Below are positions 1 through 6,554 of a DNA stretch of 9,484 bases, in pieces. The position numbers and the translations under genes are program-made. Where the stretch lies: contig SXYY01000128.1 of assembly GCA_005788145.1 (NCBI GenBank), positions 1-9,484 of the forward strand, read 5' to 3'. The notes beneath the pieces are model-generated. The model did not search any database, was not told the DNA's origin, and was given only the letters and a program-made list of their open reading frames with translations. Position 1 is the stretch's first letter. Each line of letters opens with the position of its first letter. The DNA comes from Bacteroidota bacterium. Lineage in GTDB: Bacteria > Bacteroidota > Bacteroidia > NS11-12g > UBA955.

Positions 1-722
1 ACACCCGCAGCGCGCAAATTGGGTCCACTGAAACTGTATTCCAATGCCCGCTCGCCTGTAATTGGTCCTGCGCCAATCACCCGATCCATAAAAATCCTGT
101 TTCTGGTCAATAAGCGATCAAATTCCTCAAAGTTACCTGGGAATTCTGCCAAGAACTTGTTCAATTTGGCGTGGAATGTCGGACTAAAATCACGTTCAAA
201 TCCACCAATCCTACCCAAGTTGGTGGTTAGTCGAGCACCACAAACTTCTTCATACAGTTCGTAGATTTTTTCACGCTCTTGGAACATATAGGTAAAGCCT
301 GTCAATGCGCCTGTATCTACACCAATTACCGAGTTACAAACCAAATGGTCGGCAATTCTCGCTAACTCCATCACAATCACACGCATGTAATCCACACGCT
401 TTGGCACCTCAATACCGGCCAATTTCTCTACTGTAAGATGCCAACCGATGTTGTTGATGGGCGATGAGCAATAGTTCAATCGGTCTGTTATGGGTGTGAT
501 TTGGTTGTAGGGACGGCGTTCTGCCAATTTCTCAAAAGCCCTGTGAATATATCCAATGGTGGGTTCAGCACTCAAAATGCGTTCACCATCTACTTTCAAA
601 ATATTTTGAAAGATACCATGGGTCGCTGGATGCGTAGGACCCAAATTTAGGGTAGCGATATCACCATCAATGGTCTCCGTAGAGATCATTTGTCCGGTAT
701 TTTTAATCGTTAATTCGCTCAT
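1..722 (-). CDS. nuoD: NADH-quinone oxidoreductase subunit D (NuoD), 3'-truncated by window edge
   Basis: This is the 49-kDa-type subunit of respiratory complex I, which with NuoB forms the quinone-binding cavity near cluster N2 in the peripheral arm on the cytoplasmic face of the membrane. About 240 N-terminal residues are present; the rest lies beyond the left edge. The start MSELTIKNTG is followed by GPTHPATHG (about residues 28-36), the family signature near the quinone site, then IGYIHRAFEK, YCSSPINNIGW and, at the edge, SGPNLRAAG, all typical of NuoD. The ATG at 720-722 overlaps the nuoC stop in an ATGA arrangement (719-722), which fixes the start and suggests translational coupling. 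NuoC and NuoD are separate here, unlike the fused NuoCD of enterobacteria. It is the fourth gene of a nuoABCD operon. Identification is secure. Confidence 0.96.
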   Translation of the reverse strand, partial: MSELTIKNTGQMISTETIDGDIATLNLGPTHPATHGIFQNILKVDGERILSAEPTIGYIHRAFEKLAERRPYNQITPITDRLNYCSSPINNIGWHLTVEKLAGIEVPKRVDYMRVIVMELARIADHLVCNSVIGVDTGALTGFTYMFQEREKIYELYEEVCGARLTTNLGRIGGFERDFSPTFHAKLNKFLAEFPGNFEEFDRLLTRNRIFMDRVIGAGPITGERALEYSFSGPNLRAAG

Positions 723-1210
723 CTTCCAAAGAATGTATCGTTTTTATCGGTACGGGTTTCATCTTCCAAGGCATATTGCTTGCGCAAGGGATGATAATCC
801 ATATCGTCCATGTTTAAAATGCGACGAAGGTCTGGGTGGCCTTCAAAATTTACCCCATAAAAGTCAAAAGTCTCTCTTTCCATCCAGTTGGCACCTGCGC
901 AAAAACCTGTCAAGGTTGGAATCGACAACTGAGCCTCCGGCAATGCAACTTTCAAACGAACGCGTTGATTGGCTACCAAGTTGTGTAAATGGTAAACCAC
1001 TTCGAATTCCGCACCAACACGGTCGGGGTAATGCGATGCACAGATGTCTGTCAAGTAGATGAATTGGTGTTTTGTTTTCAGACCCTCCACCACGTTCAAC
1101 AGCGACGAAGTCTCCAAATGCACATTCAACATACCATACGTATCTTCAACAGCATTGGGCTCAGAACCTACAAGCGCAGCAATGTGCGTAAGCAATTGTT
1201 GATTATCCAT
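719..1210 (-). CDS. nuoC: NADH-quinone oxidoreductase subunit C (NuoC)
   Basis: This is the 30-kDa-type subunit of complex I, a peripheral-arm protein without cofactors that packs against NuoD and NuoB. It has 163 residues, usual for unfused NuoC. The family signature lies near residues 109-140: an ERETFDFYG core, then GHPDLRRIL and HPLRK. The N-terminal half (about residues 1-100) is the less conserved alpha/beta part. The ATG at 1208-1210 lies 2 bases after the nuoB stop, and the TGA stop overlaps the nuoD start by 4 bases, so the gene is translated from the same mRNA as its neighbours. No strong Shine-Dalgarno sequence is visible, as is normal in Bacteroidota. Nothing in the gene looks damaged. 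Confidence 0.96.
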   Translation of the reverse strand: MDNQQLLTHIAALVGSEPNAVEDTYGMLNVHLETSSLLNVVEGLKTKHQFIYLTDICASHYPDRVGAEFEVVYHLHNLVANQRVRLKVALPEAQLSIPTLTGFCAGANWMERETFDFYGVNFEGHPDLRRILNMDDMDYHPLRKQYALEDETRTDKNDTFFGR

Positions 1211-1212
1211 CT

Positions 1213-1761
1213 TTATTTCTCCGCTGAGTGAATGTTATAACTTTCCAACATGGTCTTGTATTCATCGCTATCGCGGCGACGCAAACTTTCGTTTTTGGCC
1301 AGTTCTTGGATTTTCATCAATCCTTCGATGATTTGTTCGGGTCTCGGAGGACAACCGGGTACATAAACATCCACAGGAATGACTTTGTCAATGCCTTGTA
1401 ACACACTGTAAGTGTCAAATATTCCTCCTGAACAAGCACATGCTCCCACAGACAATACCCATTTGGGTTCAGCCATTTGATCGTACACTTGTTTGAGCAC
1501 GGGGGCCATCTTTTTCGAAATCGTACCCATCACCATCAACAAATCGGTTTGGCGGGGCGTAAATGCCAATCGCTCAGAACCAAAACGTGCCAAATCATAA
1601 TTGGCGCCCATGGTTGCCATGAATTCAATGCCACAACAAGAGGTAGCAAACGGCAACGGCCAAATTGAATTCGACCGCGCAATACCTATCACTTTATCCA
1701 AAGAGGTAGCGAAGAAACCTTGTCCTTCAATACCCTCAGGTGCATCAACAGTTTTCACCAT
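1213..1761 (-). CDS. nuoB: NADH-quinone oxidoreductase subunit B (NuoB), N2 iron-sulfur subunit
   Basis: This is the PSST-type subunit that carries the [4Fe-4S] cluster N2, the last redox centre before quinone in complex I. It has 182 residues. The expected cluster ligands are visible: the adjacent pair C42-C43 in TSCCGIE, C108 in VGACACSGG, and C137 in PGCPPRPE. An additional cysteine, C110, follows C108, where E. coli has Asn. The FGSERLAFTPRQ segment (about 60-71) is also typical of the family. The start MVKTVDAPEG is 9 bases after the nuoA stop, and the stop is 2 bases before nuoC. The tail of about 25 residues is charged and poorly conserved. Identification rests on strong full-length similarity to the family as I know it. 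Confidence 0.97.
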   Translation of the reverse strand: MVKTVDAPEGIEGQGFFATSLDKVIGIARSNSIWPLPFATSCCGIEFMATMGANYDLARFGSERLAFTPRQTDLLMVMGTISKKMAPVLKQVYDQMAEPKWVLSVGACACSGGIFDTYSVLQGIDKVIPVDVYVPGCPPRPEQIIEGLMKIQELAKNESLRRRDSDEYKTMLESYNIHSAEK

Positions 1762-1770
1762 AATTTTGTC

Positions 1771-2136
1771 TTATTTTTCCCACTCAAGGGCACCGCGTTT
1801 CCAAACATAAATGAAGCCAAGGAGGAAGAAGCCTACGAAAGCCACGACCGCACCAAATCCCTCCCATCCCATCTCTTTAAAGTTCACTGCGTAGGGATAA
1901 AAGAAAATAACCTCTACATCGAACAAAACAAACAAAATGGCTGATAGAAAGTACTTAACTGAAACCGGGAATCGGGCATTGCCTTGATTTTCAATCCCAC
2001 ACTCAAAGTTGTCTTCTCTTTTGGCTGTTTTTCGATTGGGACCCAACAGGTGGGAAATTCCCAACGTCAATACCACAAAACCCACAGCGACACCAATTTG
2101 TATCAATATGGGCAAGTAATCGTTTGGCGTATTCAT
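1771..2136 (-). CDS. nuoA: NADH-quinone oxidoreductase subunit A (NuoA)
   Basis: This is a small membrane subunit of complex I (ND3-like) at the junction of the membrane and peripheral arms. From the chosen start it has 121 residues with three hydrophobic helices at about 8-30, 60-82 and 95-113. The conserved loop FECGIEN (44-50) carries the ND3-type cysteine, and helix 2 contains FDVEVIFFYP (72-81). The reading frame is open upstream to 2262, but I place the start at MNTPNDYLPI (ATG 2134-2136). That start puts the first helix at the usual place, whereas the extra 42 residues are polar, do not resemble NuoA and would run into the divergent gene at 2242. A purine-rich AGAAGAA precedes the ATG. 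It is the first gene of the nuo operon, 9 bases before nuoB. Confidence 0.94.
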   Translation of the reverse strand: MNTPNDYLPILIQIGVAVGFVVLTLGISHLLGPNRKTAKREDNFECGIENQGNARFPVSVKYFLSAILFVLFDVEVIFFYPYAVNFKEMGWEGFGAVVAFVGFFLLGFIYVWKRGALEWEK

Positions 2137-2144
2137 TTCTTCTG

Positions 2145-2152
2145 CAAATCTA
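2145..2152 (-). promoter_or_regulatory. Candidate -7 promoter element for the nuo operon (TAGATTTG)
   Basis: Read on the minus strand these bases are TAGATTTG, an exact match to TAnnTTTG, the -7 element of Bacteroidota housekeeping promoters. It ends 8 bases before the nuoA ATG, so the transcript would begin only a few bases before the start codon. No convincing TTG -33 element lies about 20 bases upstream, which keeps the call tentative. Confidence 0.35.
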
Positions 2153-2208
2153 ATACAAGCGAATGAGGCTTTTGTTCTTTTCGACATGAAAAATTGACTT
2201 TTTTTAAT

Positions 2209-2220
2209 CCAATTCATTGG
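2209..2220. repeat. Short inverted repeat CCAAT-TC-ATTGG, candidate operator
   Basis: A perfect 5-base inverted repeat with a 2-base centre abuts the candidate -7 element at 2221-2228 in the divergent nuoA / T9SS-protein region. The position would suit a regulator-binding site, but 5-base arms are short enough to occur by chance. No second copy was noticed in the window. Confidence 0.25.
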
Positions 2221-2228
2221 TAACTTTG
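2221..2228 (+). promoter_or_regulatory. Candidate -7 promoter element (TAACTTTG) for the T9SS-sorted protein
   Basis: TAACTTTG matches TAnnTTTG exactly and lies 13 bases before the ATG at 2242. A TTG at 2194-2196, inside TTGACTTTTTTT, could be the -33 element, though the 24-base spacing is slightly longer than the roughly 19-21 usual. The leader would be about 8 bases long. Confidence 0.45.
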
Positions 2229-2241
2229 TTGAAAACAAACG

Positions 2242-3030
2242 ATGAGTAAAAAATACATTCAATATGGACTATTTGCCATGGGTTTAACGCTCACGGGCAC
2301 AGCAATTTTATCGAATGCCAGTGGGCCTGGCGGAGATCGCACTGGCGCTCCGGGTTCATCCGGAAATTGCTCTGGATGTCATGGCGGAACAGCAAATTTG
2401 GGCGGCGATTTGGTCATTACCGCGGTGGATGTTGCGAGTACTAAAACCGTAACCAGCTACGAGGCGGGCAAGAAATACACCATTGGTATTAAAATGGGTG
2501 GCGCCTCATTGCGCAAGGGCTTCCAAGCCACTGTATTGGATGCTTCAAACAAAGCCATTGGAACTGTAAGCAACGTGGGTACTGGAGCAACTTCCTACAC
2601 GTCTGGAACGCGCACCATTGTAGGCCACAATAGCCCCGGATTGGGTGTTTGGTATTTCGATTGGACGGCCCCCGCAACCGCCGTTGGCGACATAACCATT
2701 CATGCTTCGGGTGTTGTATCGAATTCAAACAACAACAACAGCGGCGATCAAGTAATCAAGAGTTCTGCGACACTCACAGCCCCTGTCACCAATGTGAAAA
2801 GTACCCAGCGGGTTGCAATCAGTGTATTTCCAAACCCAAGCCGTCAACAAATTGCCTTCTCAGAATCATTGAAAAACGTGAAAGTGATTGCATTGGATGG
2901 CAAAGTACTCATGAATTTGAACCAAACGATTCAAACGATGGGTGTGGAATCATTGTCGAACGGACAGTATTTTATCGTAGCGGAAAACGAAACAGGTCAA
3001 GTAGTGCACTTGAACTTTGTAAAAAACTAA
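2242..3030 (+). CDS. Secreted Reeler-like (choice-of-anchor V type) protein with CxxCH motif and T9SS type A sorting domain
   Basis: This is a 262-residue exported protein. Residues 1-27 form a Sec signal peptide (SKK start, hydrophobic 8-25). Next comes GPGGDRTGAPG (28-38), typical of Bacteroidota choice-of-anchor V/Reeler-like proteins, and directly after it CSGCH (43-47), which fits the CxxCH haem c attachment pattern. Residues about 55-180 form a beta-rich Ig-like domain ending in an Asn/Ser-rich linker (159-168, including NSNNNNSGD). From about residue 190 there is a T9SS type A sorting domain: VFPNPS (195-200), then ALDGKVL (217-223) and LSNGQYFIV (238-246). By family knowledge this tail directs transport across the outer membrane by the type IX system and is then removed. 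The function of the mature protein is unknown. Haem binding is possible but unproven; the cysteines could instead bind metal or form a disulfide. It diverges from nuoA and stands alone as a transcription unit. Confidence 0.85.
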   Translation: MSKKYIQYGLFAMGLTLTGTAILSNASGPGGDRTGAPGSSGNCSGCHGGTANLGGDLVITAVDVASTKTVTSYEAGKKYTIGIKMGGASLRKGFQATVLDASNKAIGTVSNVGTGATSYTSGTRTIVGHNSPGLGVWYFDWTAPATAVGDITIHASGVVSNSNNNNSGDQVIKSSATLTAPVTNVKSTQRVAISVFPNPSRQQIAFSESLKNVKVIALDGKVLMNLNQTIQTMGVESLSNGQYFIVAENETGQVVHLNFVKN

Positions 3031-3031
3031 C

Positions 3032-4078
3032 CTACCGTTTGTTTTTTCTTTGAAATTCATTCAAAGCCTGGTGATATCGCCGGGCGTTTTCATTGTGTTC
3101 CGACAAACTCACAGCAAAATCATGCTTTGGTGTCAAATCGGACTTGGCGCAGAAATACAAATACGGATATTGCGCACCAAACAAACATGAATCAATGGCA
3201 TCCACACTGGGGATACACAGCGCACCGATGGGCAATCCTTTGTTCAAATAGGTGTTGTATGGCGATTCGATTTTGGTATCTCTGATGAGGACCCTACCCG
3301 CCTTTCCCCTGGCGAAAACTACGGTTGGATCGGCTTGCAGAAGCATATTTACTCTCAAGCGATTCTTGTATGTTGCGGCGATCTTTCCGTACTCTGGAAC
3401 ATGGTTACTTTCTTTGGTTACGATGGATGCAAGTGCAACTACTTCCACAGGGCTCAAATTCAATTGTTTCGCCGCCAACATTCGCTCTTTGTTCCAAAAG
3501 TCGTGTGCCTCATTCACCAATCGATCCAAAACTTGAATGGGTGCTGCGGTTCTTTTGAACATGTATGAGTTGGGAATTGCGATGGCTTGCCAATTATAGG
3601 CGTCCAAACCTTTGATTCTGAGCCAAGTTTGCTCGTTCCAACGTTTGCGGTTTGTTGTATCCATGAGTTCTTCACCCAAATTGGTGGCGGACCAATCAAA
3701 CTGTTTCGCCAATTGTATTGTGAATTGCTTGTAGTCCCAATGACTATGAATGGTTACCAACTTTTGTTCTCTCTGGTATTTGACGAGAAGTTTGATCAGG
3801 CTGTAAATGCTGGTTTTGGGCCGAATGACAATGGTTGAACTTCCGGGCAATCCCAACTTCAATCCTCGCCAAGCAGCAATTTTTGCCAAGGACAATGGCG
3901 TTGACAATCCGATTTTTTTCTTTATCAAGGCATCGAACTCATCATTAGTGATTGGCGTTTCGTAAGTCAGCGCAACATTATCGCTGTTTGTGGAATACCA
4001 GTTCGGCAAAAGCCACATCTTCAAACCCACTCCCAGCAGAACAAGAACCAACGAAGCCCGAATCAATTTCTTTACCAT
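3032..4078 (-). CDS. mltG: Endolytic murein transglycosylase MltG (YceG-like)
   Basis: MltG is an inner-membrane lytic transglycosylase that cuts nascent peptidoglycan glycan strands and is thought to terminate their elongation. From the chosen start it has 348 residues. A membrane anchor spans about residues 4-24 (IRASLVLVLLGVGLKMW), preceded by KK. Residues about 38-105 form the LysM-like subdomain. The catalytic domain shows ALASIVTKES (216-225), with E223 matching the catalytic glutamate of E. coli MltG, then RLRVNMLLQADPTVVF (240-255), SPYNTY (272-277), GLPIGALCIPS (281-291) and YLYFCAKSD (306-314). The frame is open to an ATG at 4135, but the ATG at 4076-4078 gives the expected short cytoplasmic start and leaves room for a promoter in the divergent gap with dapB. 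The stop is one base from the stop of the converging gene at 3030. Confidence 0.92.
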   Translation of the reverse strand: MVKKLIRASLVLVLLGVGLKMWLLPNWYSTNSDNVALTYETPITNDEFDALIKKKIGLSTPLSLAKIAAWRGLKLGLPGSSTIVIRPKTSIYSLIKLLVKYQREQKLVTIHSHWDYKQFTIQLAKQFDWSATNLGEELMDTTNRKRWNEQTWLRIKGLDAYNWQAIAIPNSYMFKRTAAPIQVLDRLVNEAHDFWNKERMLAAKQLNLSPVEVVALASIVTKESNHVPEYGKIAATYKNRLRVNMLLQADPTVVFARGKAGRVLIRDTKIESPYNTYLNKGLPIGALCIPSVDAIDSCLFGAQYPYLYFCAKSDLTPKHDFAVSLSEHNENARRYHQALNEFQRKNKR

Positions 4079-4085
4079 ACTTTCA

Positions 4086-4093
4086 CAAAATTG
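4086..4093 (-). promoter_or_regulatory. Weak candidate -7 element for mltG (CAATTTTG)
   Basis: On the minus strand the bases read CAATTTTG, one mismatch from TAnnTTTG, and end 7 bases before the mltG start chosen at 4078. Its placement resembles the other candidate promoters in the window, but no -33 element is evident and the match is imperfect. Confidence 0.2.
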
Positions 4094-4158
4094 CATTTTT
4101 TTCGTTGGAATACGGAGTTTTATCGCAGTAATCACTCGCGTTAGGCATGAAAATCCAT

Positions 4159-4166
4159 TAGGTTTG
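4159..4166 (+). promoter_or_regulatory. Candidate -7 promoter element for dapB-lepB (TAGGTTTG)
   Basis: TAGGTTTG is an exact TAnnTTTG match that ends only 4 bases before the GTG start of dapB at 4171. If it is used, transcription would begin at or very near the first base of the start codon, giving a leaderless mRNA. No TTG -33 element is visible about 20 bases upstream. Confidence 0.35.
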
Positions 4167-4170
4167 TAGT

Positions 4171-4902
4171 GTGAAAATATTGTTGATCGGCTATGGTAAA
4201 ATGGGTCAAATCATTGAGAGATTGGCCATTGAGCGCGGACATGAGATTGTGGCAAAATACAACTCACAGCATCCTTTTAACGCAAAAAGCTGCTTGGAAG
4301 CAGATGTCGCCATTGAGTTTAGCAGTCCAGAATTGGCGGTCGAACACCTAAAGTCGTGCATAGAGAAGAAAATACCTGTTGTCACCGGCACAACGGGTTG
4401 GTATTCGCATTATGATTACATAAAGACACATTGCCATAATCACGACAGTGCCATTTTTTCGGCAACCAATTTTAGTTTGGGTGTGAATTTGTTTTTTGAA
4501 ATGAGCAAGCGGTTGACCTCATTGATGAACAATCAACCTTACACCCTGAGCATAGAAGAAATTCACCACACAGAGAAAAAGGATGCGCCCAGCGGAACAG
4601 CCATTACACTGGCAGAAAATGTAATTGCGGCTTCAAACACCCTGAAAAATTGGGACCTTACCAACGACAAACTAAGCTCCGATTCTGAGGACCAATCGAT
4701 CTTGCCGATAAAAGCCCTTCGCATTGAGGGTGTTCCTGGCACCCACGTTCTTCAATTTGAGAGCGATGTGGATACAATCAAACTAGAACACGAAGCCAAA
4801 AGCAGATTGGGATTTGCCATCGGAGCCATCGTTGCTGCTGAGTGGATCGTAGGGAAAACGGGCGTGTTTGGTATGCGTGACTTGCTTAACTTTGAAAACT
4901 GA
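4171..4902 (+). CDS. dapB: 4-hydroxy-tetrahydrodipicolinate reductase (DapB)
   Basis: DapB reduces the product of DapA to tetrahydrodipicolinate with NAD(P)H, in the diaminopimelate/lysine pathway that supplies peptidoglycan and protein synthesis in the cytoplasm. It has 243 residues, shorter than E. coli DapB (about 270) but usual for Bacteroidota. The N-terminal Rossmann fold shows GYGKMG (7-12), VTGTTGW (71-77) and SATNFSLGVN (97-106). The substrate domain carries EEIHHTEKKDAPSGTA (129-144), in which H132 and K136 match the catalytic His/Lys pair. A late GVPGTH (187-192) is also typical. The start is GTG at 4171: the first beta strand and glycine motif begin at once, so a later start is not possible. 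lepB follows after 8 bases on the same strand, probably on the same mRNA. Confidence 0.96.
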   Translation: MKILLIGYGKMGQIIERLAIERGHEIVAKYNSQHPFNAKSCLEADVAIEFSSPELAVEHLKSCIEKKIPVVTGTTGWYSHYDYIKTHCHNHDSAIFSATNFSLGVNLFFEMSKRLTSLMNNQPYTLSIEEIHHTEKKDAPSGTAITLAENVIAASNTLKNWDLTNDKLSSDSEDQSILPIKALRIEGVPGTHVLQFESDVDTIKLEHEAKSRLGFAIGAIVAAEWIVGKTGVFGMRDLLNFEN

Positions 4903-4910
4903 AATAAGCC

Positions 4911-6551
4911 ATGCAGAGTTTTAATTCCGAATTGTTCCTCATCCTTTGGGTGATATGCTTTGTCCTCACCCGTGTGGGCTTGTCAAAAATGTTCAAAGCA
5001 GCCAGCCAATCACCAATGATGGCTTGGATTCCCATTTTAAGTTGGTGGTATTGGATAAAAATCGTAGATCGACCCAAGTGGTACATGTTGGGAATGGTTA
5101 TTCCCGGTTTGAATATTTTGTTTAGTTTCAATATTACCTTAGATATTTTGCGTTCGTTCGGTCGCAATAGTTATTGGGAACAATTATTCGGCACCGTTTT
5201 CAGCTTCATCTACTTCCCCATTTTGGCCTTCAAACCAATGAAATTTTATGGTCCCGCTGGAAACAGGGCTTGGAGAGAAGAAAATGTGCCCAAACACAAC
5301 GGAATGCGCGAATGGGGCGATGCCATTCTGTTTGCTGCTTACGTTGCCGGCGGAATGCGTGCATTGTATTTTGATTTATACCAAATCCCAACCCCGTCAA
5401 TGGAATCAAACTTGATGGTGGGCGATTATTTGGTGGTCAGCAGAGCGAAAATTGGTATGCGTATTCCCATGACACCCATCACCGTCCCCGTTTTGGCTCC
5501 AAAGCAAATCATGGGCTTCAAAGCCTACACCGATTTGGTTGAATTGCCATACATGCGCTTGCCCGGTTGGTATTCCATCAAAAACAATGATATCATCGTT
5601 TTCAACTGGCCTACTGATGACGACGCGAATGCAGACGGACTTTCAGATTACGAACAAACGGCAGAAGGTGTTCAATTGCGGTTGCCAGCCGACAAAAAAG
5701 ACAATTACGTGAAGCGTTGCGTAGGAATTCCAGGTGATCGCATCAAGTTACAGGGTGGGCAGATATACATCAATGGAAAACCTTTGCCAAGGGTGGGCAA
5801 ACAACAAAAACGCTATTTGGCATTGCTGAAAACACCCATCACTGAAGATTTTTTGGAACAAAACGATTTGGGCGATTTCAACTTTCCACCCAATGCAAAA
5901 CAGATTCAAGATGCCGCGCAGAAAACGGGTAAATACATCATCCCTTATCATTTGTTCACTTGGCCGGAGAATTTTGAAAAAATCAAGAATCACCCAGAGG
6001 TGATGAGTATATTCTTGGACTCTATCGACGAAGGATATCAGAGAGTCATGTTTCCTGGAAACGTTCGATTTAGCGGTCAGTTGCTAGACAATCATGCCGA
6101 TACATCGCTATACGATTTCCCACACGACAAGTGGAATATCAACAATTACGGTGAAGTGACATTGCCAAAGCGTGGCGAGTCGATTGTTTTGACTGCGCAG
6201 AATTGGGACTTCCTGAAATTGGCAATCAACAAATATGAGAAAGGCAACATTGTTCAGCGTGGTGGTAAATTCTACGCCGATGGTGGTTCTGGTGCCGAAG
6301 TGAAATACTACACTTTTAAAATGGGTTACTATTGGATGATCGGCGATAACCGATACAACAGTCTTGACTCTAGATTTTGGGGATATGTACCAGAGGACCA
6401 TATCGTTGGAAAGCCATTGTTCACTTTCTTTAGTTTGAAAAAAGTCATGGCCATCGATCCTGAAACCAACCAACCATTAACCACCAACGGAAACATGGAA
6501 TACAAGGTTAAGGGAATTCGTTGGAGTAAGATTTTCAGTTGGATTGAATAA
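4911..6551 (+). CDS. lepB: Signal peptidase I (LepB), large Bacteroidota type
   Basis: LepB is the membrane serine protease that removes signal peptides from exported proteins on the periplasmic side. At 546 residues it is well above the 180-330 of most bacteria but fits the enlarged Bacteroidota form. The N-terminal part has hydrophobic segments at about 8-21, 36-49, 58-78, 91-108 and 136-155; the first four resemble a DUF5684-like membrane domain. The Ser/Lys dyad is visible: S163 in IPTPSMESNLMVGD and K268 in YVKRCVGIPGD. Box E is at 478-491 (GDN, then NSLDSRFWG). About 190 residues separate the catalytic Lys box from box E, the main source of the extra length. A loop at 236-249 resembles a calcium-binding motif (see findings). 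It lies 8 bases after dapB and has no clear Shine-Dalgarno sequence. Its stop is 3 bases from the stop of a converging gene. Confidence 0.95.
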   Translation: MQSFNSELFLILWVICFVLTRVGLSKMFKAASQSPMMAWIPILSWWYWIKIVDRPKWYMLGMVIPGLNILFSFNITLDILRSFGRNSYWEQLFGTVFSFIYFPILAFKPMKFYGPAGNRAWREENVPKHNGMREWGDAILFAAYVAGGMRALYFDLYQIPTPSMESNLMVGDYLVVSRAKIGMRIPMTPITVPVLAPKQIMGFKAYTDLVELPYMRLPGWYSIKNNDIIVFNWPTDDDANADGLSDYEQTAEGVQLRLPADKKDNYVKRCVGIPGDRIKLQGGQIYINGKPLPRVGKQQKRYLALLKTPITEDFLEQNDLGDFNFPPNAKQIQDAAQKTGKYIIPYHLFTWPENFEKIKNHPEVMSIFLDSIDEGYQRVMFPGNVRFSGQLLDNHADTSLYDFPHDKWNINNYGEVTLPKRGESIVLTAQNWDFLKLAINKYEKGNIVQRGGKFYADGGSGAEVKYYTFKMGYYWMIGDNRYNSLDSRFWGYVPEDHIVGKPLFTFFSLKKVMAIDPETNQPLTTNGNMEYKVKGIRWSKIFSWIE

Positions 6552-6554
6552 GAA

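Noticed and set aside
670..1062. 130-residue plus-strand open frame
   Set aside because: It lies opposite the well-supported nuoC/nuoD genes, its protein is low-complexity in composition with no family resemblance, and it is best explained as a shadow frame.
2137..2262. N-terminal extension of nuoA by 42 codons
   Set aside because: The extension is polar, unlike NuoA N-termini, overlaps the divergent gene start at 2242 and would cover both candidate promoters; the ATG at 2134-2136 fits the family.
4079..4135. N-terminal extension of mltG by 19 codons
   Set aside because: It would place extra residues before the positively charged MVKK and membrane anchor and leave only 35 bases for divergent promoters; the ATG at 4076-4078 is more plausible.
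6108..6473. 121-residue minus-strand open frame
   Set aside because: It is antisense to the conserved C-terminal half of lepB, including box E, and shows no recognisable motif.
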